Counted from the stretch's first letter, positions 1 through 6,638 are shown. The stretch is DNA of 6,707 bases from CAYGZA01 sp964354135 (GCA_964354135.1 CAYGZA010000344.1:1-6707); one strand, 5' to 3'. A program made the numbers and translations. The notes: generated from the letters alone by a model not told the origin.

Positions 1-2380
1 GAAAACGCTGGACGACGTCGCCCAACAGATGTTCCTCGACGGCGCGTTCCCAAGCCTCGCGGAGCTTACCGTAGAACTCTGCGGCTGCTTTGTCGTAGTC
101 TCCGCGCGATTGAACGTGAAGCTTCTTGAATGGGGCTGTCATCTGTTTGAGGATTCCCACCCTGTCCTTGGTAGAGCTCGCGTACCACGGACGCGAGGCA
201 TGCGGGGGGCATTCCCCGGGGCCAGCGGCAGACCGACGGACTGTATGGACGAGCGGCGGAACGCGCTGCTCGGCGCACTCCCTTTCGAGGGCAAGAAGCA
301 TAACGATATCGTGCGTGAAAACGACCACTTGGCGAAGCTTGGCCTCAACCACGAGGCGTTTGGCTACACGCTCTCGGTAGATATGGTCGAGCGAACTTAC
401 CGGATCGTCGAAGACGATGGGGGATTTGAGTGGAGACGTGGATAGCTCGGCGAGGAAGCATGCGATTGCCACGACGCGCTGCTCACCCTCACTCAGAACC
501 CCTGAGGGACGAGCGCCCGTCTGGATCGTGAGCTGGTGCTTGGTCGTTCCCTTCTCGCCTGACTTACGCACGTTGAGTGGAACTGAGCGGATATCGAAGT
601 ACTCCAACTCCCTGCGCAAGGCCGAGGTGAGTTGCCCCGTAACGGCCTTTTCCATGAGTTCGGAACCGAAGCGAGTGATGGCGGTGGTATCGAGGGCGCG
701 CTCGCAGGAGCGAAGGTTGGCCTCACGCTTCTTTGCGGCGACGAAGGCACGGACCTCGTCCGCGTGCTTGGCCAATCGCTCGCGGTCCTCAAGCTCTGCG
801 AGTTCCTGTTGGAGCTTAAGAAGTTCCTCTGGCTTGTCGGCCTTATCGAACTCCTTGGCGCATGCCTCCAGAGTCTCTGCGGCAGTGGTCACGTCGGGAA
901 CAATCGAGGGCGGCATCTCAGGAATCGTTTCCCATTCGCCGGTGGTGGCTGCCTGAAGTATGGCCTGCTTGCGGGCGGACGCCTCAGTGAAGAAGCGTTC
1001 GGCAGTTGCCGCGAGGTTGTCGTTGTAAGCGCGAAGCTCGTCGAGGAGTGTCTTATCCCTATTCAGGGCGTCGCAAGCGACAGAGGATAACGCTTCGACG
1101 GCCTTCTGAACGGCCAGGTCGGCATCAGCCTTTTTCTGGGCGGCGTCGTCCAAGACAAATCGCTTGAACCGCTGAAGGCGTTCAGCAGCCAGATCTGAGA
1201 GAGGCTGCTGACAAAGCACACACACAGCACCTTCTCGTGTAACGGGGAACTCTTCCTCCGTGTACACTGCCTGCTCCGAGAACGCTTTGGCGGCATCGAA
1301 GAGCTTCTGCCAGGGGTCGGAGCCGGTTGAAGGGATGGGGTCCTTGGCAAAGGCTTGGGTTGACGCCAAGTGGGCTGCCCTGGCGGCGGTGTCGGCTTGT
1401 TGTTTGAGGGACTTGAGGTTCAGGAGTATGGCAGAAGACAACGCGTCGGAGGTGGTCTTCGCCTTGTCTGCGAGTTGGTCAAATCGACTCTTGACCCGGC
1501 GAAGTTGCGCCGCCCGCTGTCGGGGCGGGTCGCCCTTTGCAGAAGTAACAAGGCGGCGGACTTCTTCGAGTCGAGCGACTTGGCGTGCATCCAATTGCGA
1601 CAATAAGGTTAGCTGATTCAGGTCGGAGTTTGCCGTAAGGCTGGAGACGTAGCGACCGGCGCTTGTTGTCTGCTTGAAGTCAGAGGCGATGGGAAGTGTG
1701 GACGGAATCCGCGTTAGACGAGTGATGATTTTGTTCTTGAGGGATTCACAGAGCGCGGCAAGCTTCTTGAATACGTCAAGACCGTACGGGAGGTAGACTA
1801 CCTCATTCGCCTCATCAAGGAAGACACGGGCACAATGGGCATCAAACACTGCAATCTCGGAGAGAACCTCGGACGGAGGGCTCTTGGCCTTCCACTGCAG
1901 CGCGATTTCCTCGTCGTCAACGGAGACTTCGATGGTCGCGCAAGGGGTAACCCTTTTGTGTTGAGTAACGTCGGGGAGAATCGGCTCACTCTTCTCGCGG
2001 GAATGGCAGGCATGCTTCAGGACGCGCGCGTATCCTGACTTGCCGGCAGCGTTCTCGCCGTAGACGATGGTAAGCCCGTCCAGAGCGAACGTCAGAGACT
2101 GGTCGGGTACGATTGCGTTGACCCCAGAAAGGCTATGCAACTCGCGGAGCACAACTTTGCGCGACGGGCCAGTCGATTCCTGCGCAACGTCGGAGAAGGG
2201 GCGTGGCGTCGGAGCAGGAGTGGCGTCATCAGGGACGTTATGCGTAGCGAGCAGCATCGCGAGGATTTCTTCTTCATCAGACGCAGACAAGTGGTCGCCG
2301 GTGAAGATGCGTCGCAGCGCATCGCTCTGCCAGGGAGGCAGCTTCTTCGCCCAAGTGCCGATCTCGCGGATGACATTCAT
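1..2380 (-). CDS. SMC/Rad50-like AAA (ABC-type) ATPase with zinc-hook-like CxxC, 3' end outside window
   Basis: The frame is open for 793 codons from ATG 2380 to the window edge, so the protein is C-terminally partial. GGAG lies 9 nt before the ATG. Visible parts: an N-terminal WQ-x-DALRR segment (residues 17-24); Walker A GENAAGKS (108-115); a roughly 510-residue helical insert with a CVLC motif (Cys387, Cys390) resembling a Rad50 zinc hook; a charged coiled-coil stretch (about 500-560); ABC signature LSEGEQ (629-634); Walker B IVFDD (655-659); D-loop SSLD (662-665); H-loop FTHD (688-691). This order is that of AAA_13 / COG4694-type ATPases, a group that includes the tRNA anticodon nucleases PrrC and RloC as well as many uncharacterised proteins. 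After the ATPase core come about 100 residues including LREAWERAVEE (773-783), whose Arg774-x3-Glu778 could belong to an effector domain. ATP-driven DNA or RNA sensing is inferred. Third codon positions are less GC-rich than in the genes to the right. It probably shares a transcript with the two small upstream genes. Confidence 0.88.
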   Translation of the reverse strand, partial: MNVIREIGTWAKKLPPWQSDALRRIFTGDHLSASDEEEILAMLLATHNVPDDATPAPTPRPFSDVAQESTGPSRKVVLRELHSLSGVNAIVPDQSLTFALDGLTIVYGENAAGKSGYARVLKHACHSREKSEPILPDVTQHKRVTPCATIEVSVDDEEIALQWKAKSPPSEVLSEIAVFDAHCARVFLDEANEVVYLPYGLDVFKKLAALCESLKNKIITRLTRIPSTLPIASDFKQTTSAGRYVSSLTANSDLNQLTLLSQLDARQVARLEEVRRLVTSAKGDPPRQRAAQLRRVKSRFDQLADKAKTTSDALSSAILLNLKSLKQQADTAARAAHLASTQAFAKDPIPSTGSDPWQKLFDAAKAFSEQAVYTEEEFPVTREGAVCVLCQQPLSDLAAERLQRFKRFVLDDAAQKKADADLAVQKAVEALSSVACDALNRDKTLLDELRAYNDNLAATAERFFTEASARKQAILQAATTGEWETIPEMPPSIVPDVTTAAETLEACAKEFDKADKPEELLKLQQELAELEDRERLAKHADEVRAFVAAKKREANLRSCERALDTTAITRFGSELMEKAVTGQLTSALRRELEYFDIRSVPLNVRKSGEKGTTKHQLTIQTGARPSGVLSEGEQRVVAIACFLAELSTSPLKSPIVFDDPVSSLDHIYRERVAKRLVVEAKLRQVVVFTHDIVMLLALERECAEQRVPPLVHTVRRSAAGPGECPPHASRPWYASSTKDRVGILKQMTAPFKKLHVQSRGDYDKAAAEFYGKLREAWERAVEEHLLGDVVQRF

Positions 2381-2493
2381 TGCGGTGGTCTCCGTCGAAT
2401 GGTCATCAGTAATTCCGGGGACAGAGTTCGGGAATTCCGCCAAACGCCCGTCGATCGGCAGCCTCCGGCGAGTGTCACTTGCCGCCGCAAAGG
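2381..2493. other. 113-nt spacer with an AATTCCGGGGACA-type fragment
   Basis: Non-coding gap between the DUF2442 stop and the ATPase start. It contains AATTCCGGGGACA at 2411-2423 and a second GGAATTCC at 2431-2438, giving 6-bp inverted arms (2411-2416 and 2431-2436). From memory, the AATTCCGGGGACA string resembles sequences that flank REP-associated (RAYT/IS200-like) transposase genes, so this may be a repeat remnant. No clear promoter or terminator is visible. Confidence 0.35.
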
Positions 2494-2778
2494 TCAGCGC
2501 CGAGCGGAGGCCTCGCCGCTGCTTCTCGCGGTTCGGCAGGATCTGCCCTGTCCGTAGTCACCCTCCAGCAAGCCTCGGAACGACAAGTCTTCGTCAAGGT
2601 CGGGCCAGTGCAAGCCAAACGGCGATACTTCGATGTTGCCGAGTTGTTGAGGCGTGCCGTTGGAAAGGCGAGGATTGCCGGCGATGGGAAAGCGAATCTC
2701 CACGCCGCTTTCCATGCGCACGAGAATGTGCCCGTCCTGGTAGACGGCCGATTTGACCTTGTCAGCCAAGGTGTTCAT
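2494..2778 (-). CDS. DUF2442 domain small protein
   Basis: A 94-residue protein. The ATG at 2778 is chosen because GGAG lies 7 nt upstream and the family fold begins soon after; a TTG start at 2793 would add five residues. The features that identify DUF2442 are a short beta-rich N-terminal half (DGHILVRMESGVEIRFP, residues 15-31), a PRL motif (36-38), and the conserved C-terminal block HWPDLDEDLS followed by GLLEG (57-73). Family members usually end just after this block. Here about 21 Arg/Ser-rich residues follow, which may be read-through into the intergenic sequence. The gene overlaps the end of the DUF4160 gene by 17 nt, which suggests translational coupling. DUF2442 function is not established; a partner role with DUF4160, possibly toxin-antitoxin-like, is inference only. 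Confidence 0.85.
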   Translation of the reverse strand: MNTLADKVKSAVYQDGHILVRMESGVEIRFPIAGNPRLSNGTPQQLGNIEVSPFGLHWPDLDEDLSFRGLLEGDYGQGRSCRTARSSGEASARR

Positions 2779-2995
2779 GCCATTTCTCCACAATCAACTG
2801 CCTGTGCTCTTCGGCAAGCGTTTGGGCCTTGGATAGCTCCCTCATCTTCATATTCTGGGACTCCCGAAGCTCGACTGACTCCTCCACGTCGAAAACCGCC
2901 TCACCACCCCCATGCCGCACGTGAACGTGAATCGGACGATGTTCGTTGCTGTAGAAGAAGAAGCTATAACCATCCTTCTCGAACACCTTGGGCAT
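2762..2995 (-). CDS. DUF4160 domain small protein
   Basis: A 77-residue protein. The ATG at 2995 is preferred over an upstream in-frame ATG at 3037 because GAGG sits 7 nt before it and the family's typical start (MPxVF, then a GYSFFFYSNE strand) begins exactly there. The diagnostic motif is EHRPIHVHV (residues 18-26, with His19, His23 and His25), followed by an acidic beta-strand region and a C-terminal helix ending EKWHEHLG. The function of DUF4160 is unknown; the clustered histidines could be metal-binding or catalytic, but this is untested. The gene is first in the minus-strand set and overlaps the DUF2442 gene by 17 nt. This two-gene order recurs in bacterial genomes. A small inverted repeat lies just upstream and could serve as an operator. 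Confidence 0.87.
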   Translation of the reverse strand: MPKVFEKDGYSFFFYSNEHRPIHVHVRHGGGEAVFDVEESVELRESQNMKMRELSKAQTLAEEHRQLIVEKWHEHLG

Positions 2996-3016
2996 TACGG
3001 GTCCTCTTACCCTGAA

Positions 3017-3030
3017 GGAACATTCGTTCC
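3017..3030. promoter_or_regulatory. Short inverted repeat upstream of the DUF4160 start, possible operator
   Basis: GGAAC-ATTC-GTTCC forms a perfect 5-bp inverted repeat with a 4-nt centre, 21 nt before the DUF4160 ATG and downstream of the candidate promoter. That position would suit an autoregulatory operator or an mRNA hairpin affecting translation. It is short enough to occur by chance. Confidence 0.25.
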
Positions 3031-3083
3031 CATTCATCCTGGGGCGTACTAACTCCGTGACCGGTTTCTGCCCTCCCCCTATC

Positions 3084-3112
3084 AGTCTAGGCGACCGTGC
3101 GTCGCGTTACAA
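3084..3112 (-). promoter_or_regulatory. Candidate sigma70-like promoter for the DUF4160-DUF2442(-ATPase) set
   Basis: On the minus strand, TTGTAA (3112-3107) is followed after exactly 17 nt by TAGACT (3089-3084); each box matches the consensus at 4 of 6 positions. It lies about 90 nt upstream of the DUF4160 ATG. This is a pattern match only, and promoter consensus in the suspected host group is poorly defined. Confidence 0.25.
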
Positions 3113-3164
3113 GTTGGGGGGAACCTTTTACGGCAACGCGTATGTCTCGGGACGCCGCGAGAAA

Positions 3165-3197
3165 CACAACGTCCTGTCCGGAGTGTCTTGCGTTGTG
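3165..3197 (-). terminator. Weak terminator-like hairpin after the LarA-like gene
   Basis: CACAACG (3165-3171) and CGTTGTG (3191-3197) are perfect 7-bp inverted arms around a 19-nt loop, starting one base after the TAA stop at 3199. Read on the minus strand, the hairpin is followed by TTTCTC. The long loop and short T tract make this a weak candidate. Confidence 0.25.
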
Positions 3198-3198
3198 A

Positions 3199-4458
3199 TT
3201 AATAAGCCGGCAGGTTGCCAACGGCGTCGAGCGGGAGGTTGCGGAGCGGGGTGAGGACTTCGAGGTCGTCGCGCTGCCGGGCTTCTTCCAGGTACGCGGC
3301 GGAGCACTCCAGCTCTTCCAGTTCCAGCGTGTTCTTGATCCAGAGGAGTTTTGCCTGCGCTGGCTCGACCAGCCCGATCGTGCCGAGGGCCAGATCGAGG
3401 ATCTCGCGGTCGGTCTCGTAGTCCAACGGCAGCATCGCGCCGGCGATGTGGCCGGCCGTGATGGCGTTGAGCCGCGTAGTCTGTAAATCGGTCTCACGCA
3501 AGAGCTGTGACTTGCAGAACTCGGTGAGCCCCAGCCCAACGGCGTTGCCGTGCGTCGCCTCGGTCAGGCCACGGATCGCGATCACCTTCACCTTGGGGTA
3601 TTCCCCCTCAACCGCCTGGTGGTCGTTGAACTTGCGGCCCACGACGTTCGTGTCCAGGCCGGTGCCGCTGATCTCCTTGCCGATCTGATCGATCAGGAGG
3701 ACGTCGACGTGGGAGAAGGGCAGCCTGGGCATCCACTCCCGGGCGAGCTTCAGGAGTTCCTTCTCCCGCCGCTCGAAATCCTCCGGGGCCACGGCCTCGA
3801 CCAGCGCGGTCTGGTCGCGGGCGTTTTCCACGATCGCCAGCCCGGCCAGGATGCGGCACCGCCTGATGACCTCGCCGGCCACGCTGCGGATGATCTGGCT
3901 GAAACTGTAGTCCTGGATCGCCCGGTGATAGACGGTGGCCCCCTGGCACTTGCCCAGACCGATCAAGAGCATCTTCATGAGGCCGCTCTCGATGTCGCCG
4001 ACGAAGCGGGTGTGCGGCTTGACGCGGTTGCAGACGACGACGTGATCCGCCTCGAATGCGTGGCGGTCAAAATAGACCGGAAAACCCTCCGCGGTTTGGC
4101 AGACGACGACCGTCTCCATGCTGGAACGGATTGGGCAGCCGAGAGACGCCTCGGTGATGCCGTAGGAATGGAGGACCCCTAGCTGCCCCTCCGCGGTGCC
4201 CCCGCCGTGGCTTCCCATCGCCGGCACCACGAACGGCCGAGCCCCGAGTCCTTTGAGGTGATCCACGATCGCCCGCAGGATGACGGGGAAGTTGGCGATT
4301 CCCCGGCTTCCGGCGCCGATCGCCACGCTCTGGCCCGGCCGGACCCGGCGGCCGAGTCCCAGGCGGGTCAACTGGGCCTCGACTTCCGCCGCAACATCTT
4401 TCACCGCAGGGGTTTGGAACTTCTGCCGGACGCGGAAAATCTGCGGATAGGACTTCAT
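3199..4458 (-). CDS. LarA-superfamily protein (lactate racemase domain, DUF2088)
   Basis: A complete 419-residue protein. The ATG at 4458 is chosen because GAGG lies 8 nt upstream and the homology-like region (SYPQIFRVRQKF) starts there; in-frame starts further up (to 4569) would add only low-complexity residues. It resembles nickel-dependent lactate racemase (LarA) homologues. Visible motifs: GxGSRGI (48-54); PAMGSHGGGTAEGQ (79-92, His84); NRVKPHT (144-150, His149); ESGLMKM (157-163, Lys162); GATVYH (173-178, His178); DQIGKEISGTGLDTN (257-271). Lactobacillus LarA has catalytic His108 and His174, with Lys184 anchoring the pincer cofactor and His200 binding nickel. The Lys162-His178 spacing of 16 equals Lys184-His200. 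The likely reaction is racemisation or epimerisation of an alpha-hydroxy acid in the cytoplasm; the substrate is unknown, because LarA homologues vary widely. No larB, larC or larE cofactor gene is visible. It is transcribed divergently from the AsmA-like gene. Confidence 0.85.
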   Translation of the reverse strand: MKSYPQIFRVRQKFQTPAVKDVAAEVEAQLTRLGLGRRVRPGQSVAIGAGSRGIANFPVILRAIVDHLKGLGARPFVVPAMGSHGGGTAEGQLGVLHSYGITEASLGCPIRSSMETVVVCQTAEGFPVYFDRHAFEADHVVVCNRVKPHTRFVGDIESGLMKMLLIGLGKCQGATVYHRAIQDYSFSQIIRSVAGEVIRRCRILAGLAIVENARDQTALVEAVAPEDFERREKELLKLAREWMPRLPFSHVDVLLIDQIGKEISGTGLDTNVVGRKFNDHQAVEGEYPKVKVIAIRGLTEATHGNAVGLGLTEFCKSQLLRETDLQTTRLNAITAGHIAGAMLPLDYETDREILDLALGTIGLVEPAQAKLLWIKNTLELEELECSAAYLEEARQRDDLEVLTPLRNLPLDAVGNLPAY

Positions 4459-4499
4459 TGTGGATCCCTCTCGACTCTCCCGTTTCATCAGGCCACTGC

Positions 4500-4529
4500 A
4501 TCTTACCGGGCCGGCATGATCGCGGCCAA
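4500..4529 (-). promoter_or_regulatory. Candidate promoter for the LarA-like gene
   Basis: On the minus strand, TTGGCC (4529-4524) and TAAGAT (4505-4500) are separated by 18 nt; each matches the sigma70 consensus at 4 of 6 positions. The -10-like box is about 41 nt before the ATG at 4458. This rests on pattern only. Confidence 0.22.
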
Positions 4530-4550
4530 GGGCGGCGGCCACTCGCATAG

Positions 4551-4651
4551 GGTGCGTGCTTGCGCGCACGCGAAAACCTCACGCCGCTCCCGTGCGTGCA
4601 AAGACGCGCCCTGCCGCTGTTGGGCGATTCCGGTGCGTGCAAGCACGCACC
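4551..4651. repeat. Three tandemly spaced copies of a GTGCGTGC palindrome (REP-like)
   Basis: GTGCGTGC begins at 4552, 4592 and 4633, a period of 40-41 nt. Each copy is followed by an inverted partner. In copy 3 it is perfect: GGTGCGTGC-AA-GCACGCACC, 9-bp arms at 4632-4640 and 4643-4651. In copy 1 (4551-4570) there is one mismatch (GCGCGCAC), and in copy 2 (4591-4611) the right arm is degenerate (ACGCGCC). Copies 2 and 3 also share a following CCTGC. The spacers between them are unrelated. This resembles a cluster of REP-type extragenic palindromes, or repeated operator sites, between two divergent genes. Confidence 0.6.
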
Positions 4652-4707
4652 CTGCGATTTGTCGGGGCCGCGTAAGAGTCGATCTGGTGCCATTTTGGGT
4701 TTGTTAC

Positions 4708-4713
4708 TAGAAT
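4708..4713 (+). promoter_or_regulatory. Candidate -10 box for the AsmA-like gene
   Basis: TAGAAT matches the TATAAT consensus at 5 of 6 positions and lies 44 nt before the ATG at 4758, within the only AT-richer patch of this intergenic region. No convincing -35 element is seen 16-18 nt upstream. Confidence 0.22.
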
Positions 4714-4757
4714 GCCGCACCCCCCAAGAAGCACAGATCCCCGCGGAGGCCCCCCTA

Positions 4758-6638
4758 ATGGCCACAATCACCGAGCAGGAACACGACCGCCTACCGTTTC
4801 CCGAGGAGAACGAGGCCCCGAAGTCGCCCCCGACGCGACGGAAACGGGCCTTCCGGCAGCGGCACTGGCTGATCGCGGCAATCCTCGCCCCGATCTTCCT
4901 GGTCGGGCTTCTCCCGACGATCGTGGCCCACAGCCCGATCATCACCCGGATCATCCGCAACGCGACCGCCGACTTGAACGGCACGGTGAGCGTGCGGTCC
5001 GTCTCGCTGGGGTGGTTTTCGCCGCTCGTGCTGCGAGGGGTCGTGGTTCACGGCCCGGACGACCAGCCTCTGCTGGAAGTGCCGGAAGCCCGCGGCGAAA
5101 GTTCCCTTCTCGGGCTCCTCGGGAACGCTGCCCGAGCGGGCCACCTCCGCCTGCGGGAGCCGAAGCTGACCCTGGTCCTCCGCGAGGGCGGCAGCAATCT
5201 GGAGGATGCGATCGCCGCCTACCTGAAGGCCGAGGGGCCGCAAACCACCGACGTGGCGCTGGAGGTCACCGACGGCACCGTCTCGGTCCAGGAGGCCCGG
5301 ACCCGGCGGACGTGGCAGATCGAGAAGTTCCAGCTCACCTGGAACATGCCTCTGGACCAATCGAAGCCGGTGGAGTGGAAGGTCTCGGGGGTTGTTGCCG
5401 ACGCCCGGCAGAACGGCCAATTCGACGGCGCGCTCAGGATCCGCCGAGGCGAGTCCGGCCGCACCGGCGCGGCCGGGGACGAGGCCGCCGAAGAGCAGCA
5501 GCAGCCGAGCCGCGACGAGTTGACGCTGAAGACCGAGGGCGTGCCGCTGGCAATGCTCGACCCGCTGGTGCGCCGCTTTGTGCCCGGCGTGCGGCTTGCC
5601 GGCCGGCTCTCTTCCTCGGTCCAAGCCTACTCGGACGGCCGACCAGCCGGCGGCAAGACGGTTCTCAAGGGCGACATCGCCGCCGGCGAGCTTCAGGTGA
5701 GCCATCCCGCCCTCGGGAGCGATCAACCGCGGCTGGAGCGGCTTCGCGCCGGCGGCCGGATCCTCTGGCAGAACGGGCTCGTCCAGTGCGACCGGGTCGT
5801 CACCGAGTCGGACGTGGGGAAGCTCACCCTGTCCGGCACGCTCGACCTTAGCGATAGCTCGGCGGCAGCGAGGCTCGCCGCGGCGCTGCGGCAGCCGTGG
5901 GAAGTCAGCGGGAACTTGGACCTTGCCCGGCTGGCGGCGATCTTGCCAAACACCCTCCGCATCCGCAAGGAAACGCAGGTCACCTCGGGCCAGCTTCAAC
6001 TGGCGATGTCCAGCCACCGCGGCCCCGAGGGGATGGCGTGGCAGGGCCGCCTGGAGGCGAGCAACCTGAGTGCCAGCCGCGGCGGGCGGAATCTCCTCTG
6101 GCAGCAGCCGATCCTGATTACCCTGGCCGCCCACGACGGCCGCCAGGGCCCGGTGATCGACGGCATCAAGTGCCAATCCAACTTCCTGACCGCCTCGGCC
6201 TCCGGCACGCGCGACGAATTGGGCGGCTCGGCCTCGTTCGACCTGAGCAAGCTGGCCGACCAGACCGCCGGCTTCGTCGACCTCGGCGGGCTGCGCGTCA
6301 ACGGGGACGGCTGGGCCAATTTCAACTGGAAGCGGCTCGACCAGGGGAGCTTCGAGGCCAACGTGGACCTCCAGATCGACCGTTTCCAGTGGGGCCTGCC
6401 GGACCGTCCCACCTGGACGGAAGACCGCTTTGCGGCCAGCTTCTCCGCGACCGGGCGGACCGACCTTCTGGCCCACCACCGCGTCGATACCGCGGTGGCC
6501 CGGCTGGAGGCTGGGCCCGACGTGTGGGAAGTGTGGCTGATGAAGCCGGTGGTCGATTTCCATCTTGGCCCCGCCTGGCCGTTGGAGGTCCACTGTCAGT
6601 GGCAACTGGCCCGGTGGCAGCCGCGGCTGGGCACCTGA
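4758..6638 (+). CDS. Membrane-anchored AsmA/TamB-like protein, possibly interrupted by a premature stop
   Basis: A 626-residue frame. The ATG at 4758 is chosen because GGAGG lies 8 nt upstream; the frame stays open back to an ATG at 4560, but that extension runs through the repeat cluster. Layout: charged cytoplasmic N-terminus with an RRKR stretch (1-36); one hydrophobic segment (about 37-57, from WLIAAILAPIF to IVA); then a long periplasmic-type region rich in beta strands. That region begins DLNGTVSVRSVSLGWFSPLVL (72-92), typical of the start of AsmA, DUF748 and TamB-like proteins, in which an SVSLGW-type strand follows the anchor. A Glu/Gln/Ala-rich low-complexity linker lies near 236-252. 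Proteins of this type are thought to act in envelope lipid or protein transport, but this one has no assigned role. TGA at 6636-6638 ends the frame, yet the same frame stays coding-like to the window end, so the full protein is probably longer. Family assignment rests on architecture, not on a diagnostic motif. Confidence 0.75.
   Translation: MATITEQEHDRLPFPEENEAPKSPPTRRKRAFRQRHWLIAAILAPIFLVGLLPTIVAHSPIITRIIRNATADLNGTVSVRSVSLGWFSPLVLRGVVVHGPDDQPLLEVPEARGESSLLGLLGNAARAGHLRLREPKLTLVLREGGSNLEDAIAAYLKAEGPQTTDVALEVTDGTVSVQEARTRRTWQIEKFQLTWNMPLDQSKPVEWKVSGVVADARQNGQFDGALRIRRGESGRTGAAGDEAAEEQQQPSRDELTLKTEGVPLAMLDPLVRRFVPGVRLAGRLSSSVQAYSDGRPAGGKTVLKGDIAAGELQVSHPALGSDQPRLERLRAGGRILWQNGLVQCDRVVTESDVGKLTLSGTLDLSDSSAAARLAAALRQPWEVSGNLDLARLAAILPNTLRIRKETQVTSGQLQLAMSSHRGPEGMAWQGRLEASNLSASRGGRNLLWQQPILITLAAHDGRQGPVIDGIKCQSNFLTASASGTRDELGGSASFDLSKLADQTAGFVDLGGLRVNGDGWANFNWKRLDQGSFEANVDLQIDRFQWGLPDRPTWTEDRFAASFSATGRTDLLAHHRVDTAVARLEAGPDVWEVWLMKPVVDFHLGPAWPLEVHCQWQLARWQPRLGT

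Larger units (their letters stand above)
2996..3198. other. 203-nt intergenic region upstream of the DUF4160 gene
   Basis: No open frame here has coding character. The gap sits between the end of the LarA-like gene and the start of the DUF4160 gene, both on the minus strand. It holds a possible promoter, a 5-bp hairpin near the ribosome binding site, and a weak terminator-like inverted repeat, each listed separately. The shift to lower GC occurs about here. Confidence 0.6.
4459..4757. other. 299-nt divergent intergenic region with promoters and repeats
   Basis: This non-coding stretch separates the divergent LarA-like and AsmA-like genes, so it should carry both promoters. Its middle third is filled by three GTGCGTGC palindrome copies (listed separately). 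Open frames run across it in both directions, but the protein they would give is Arg/Cys-rich and low in complexity, so I treat them as non-coding. Confidence 0.65.

Noticed and set aside
417..956. 179-codon plus-strand open frame, Ser/Arg-rich
   Set aside because: It lies opposite the ATPase gene, whose minus-strand frame has a full set of ATPase motifs; the plus-strand translation is low-complexity with no domain.
2067..2756. 229-codon plus-strand open frame
   Set aside because: It runs antisense across the ATPase 5' end and the DUF2442 gene, both well supported; its translation is Ser/Arg-rich and unrecognisable.
3550..4182. 210-codon plus-strand frame rich in Asp and Leu
   Set aside because: It is antisense to the LarA-like gene, whose motifs are unmistakable.
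4551..4651. CRISPR-like array
   Set aside because: Only three short copies with an 8-bp shared core, strongly diverged right arms, spacers under 25 nt, and no cas genes.
4560..4757. Upstream extension of the AsmA-like gene to the ATG at 4560
   Set aside because: It would translate the palindrome cluster into a Cys/Arg-rich leader; the ATG at 4758 has a clear GGAGG at normal spacing and gives the standard anchor layout.
4712..5851. 379-codon plus-strand frame rich in Arg, Pro and Gly
   Set aside because: An out-of-frame shadow of the AsmA-like gene, with a composition typical of the second frame of GC-rich coding DNA.
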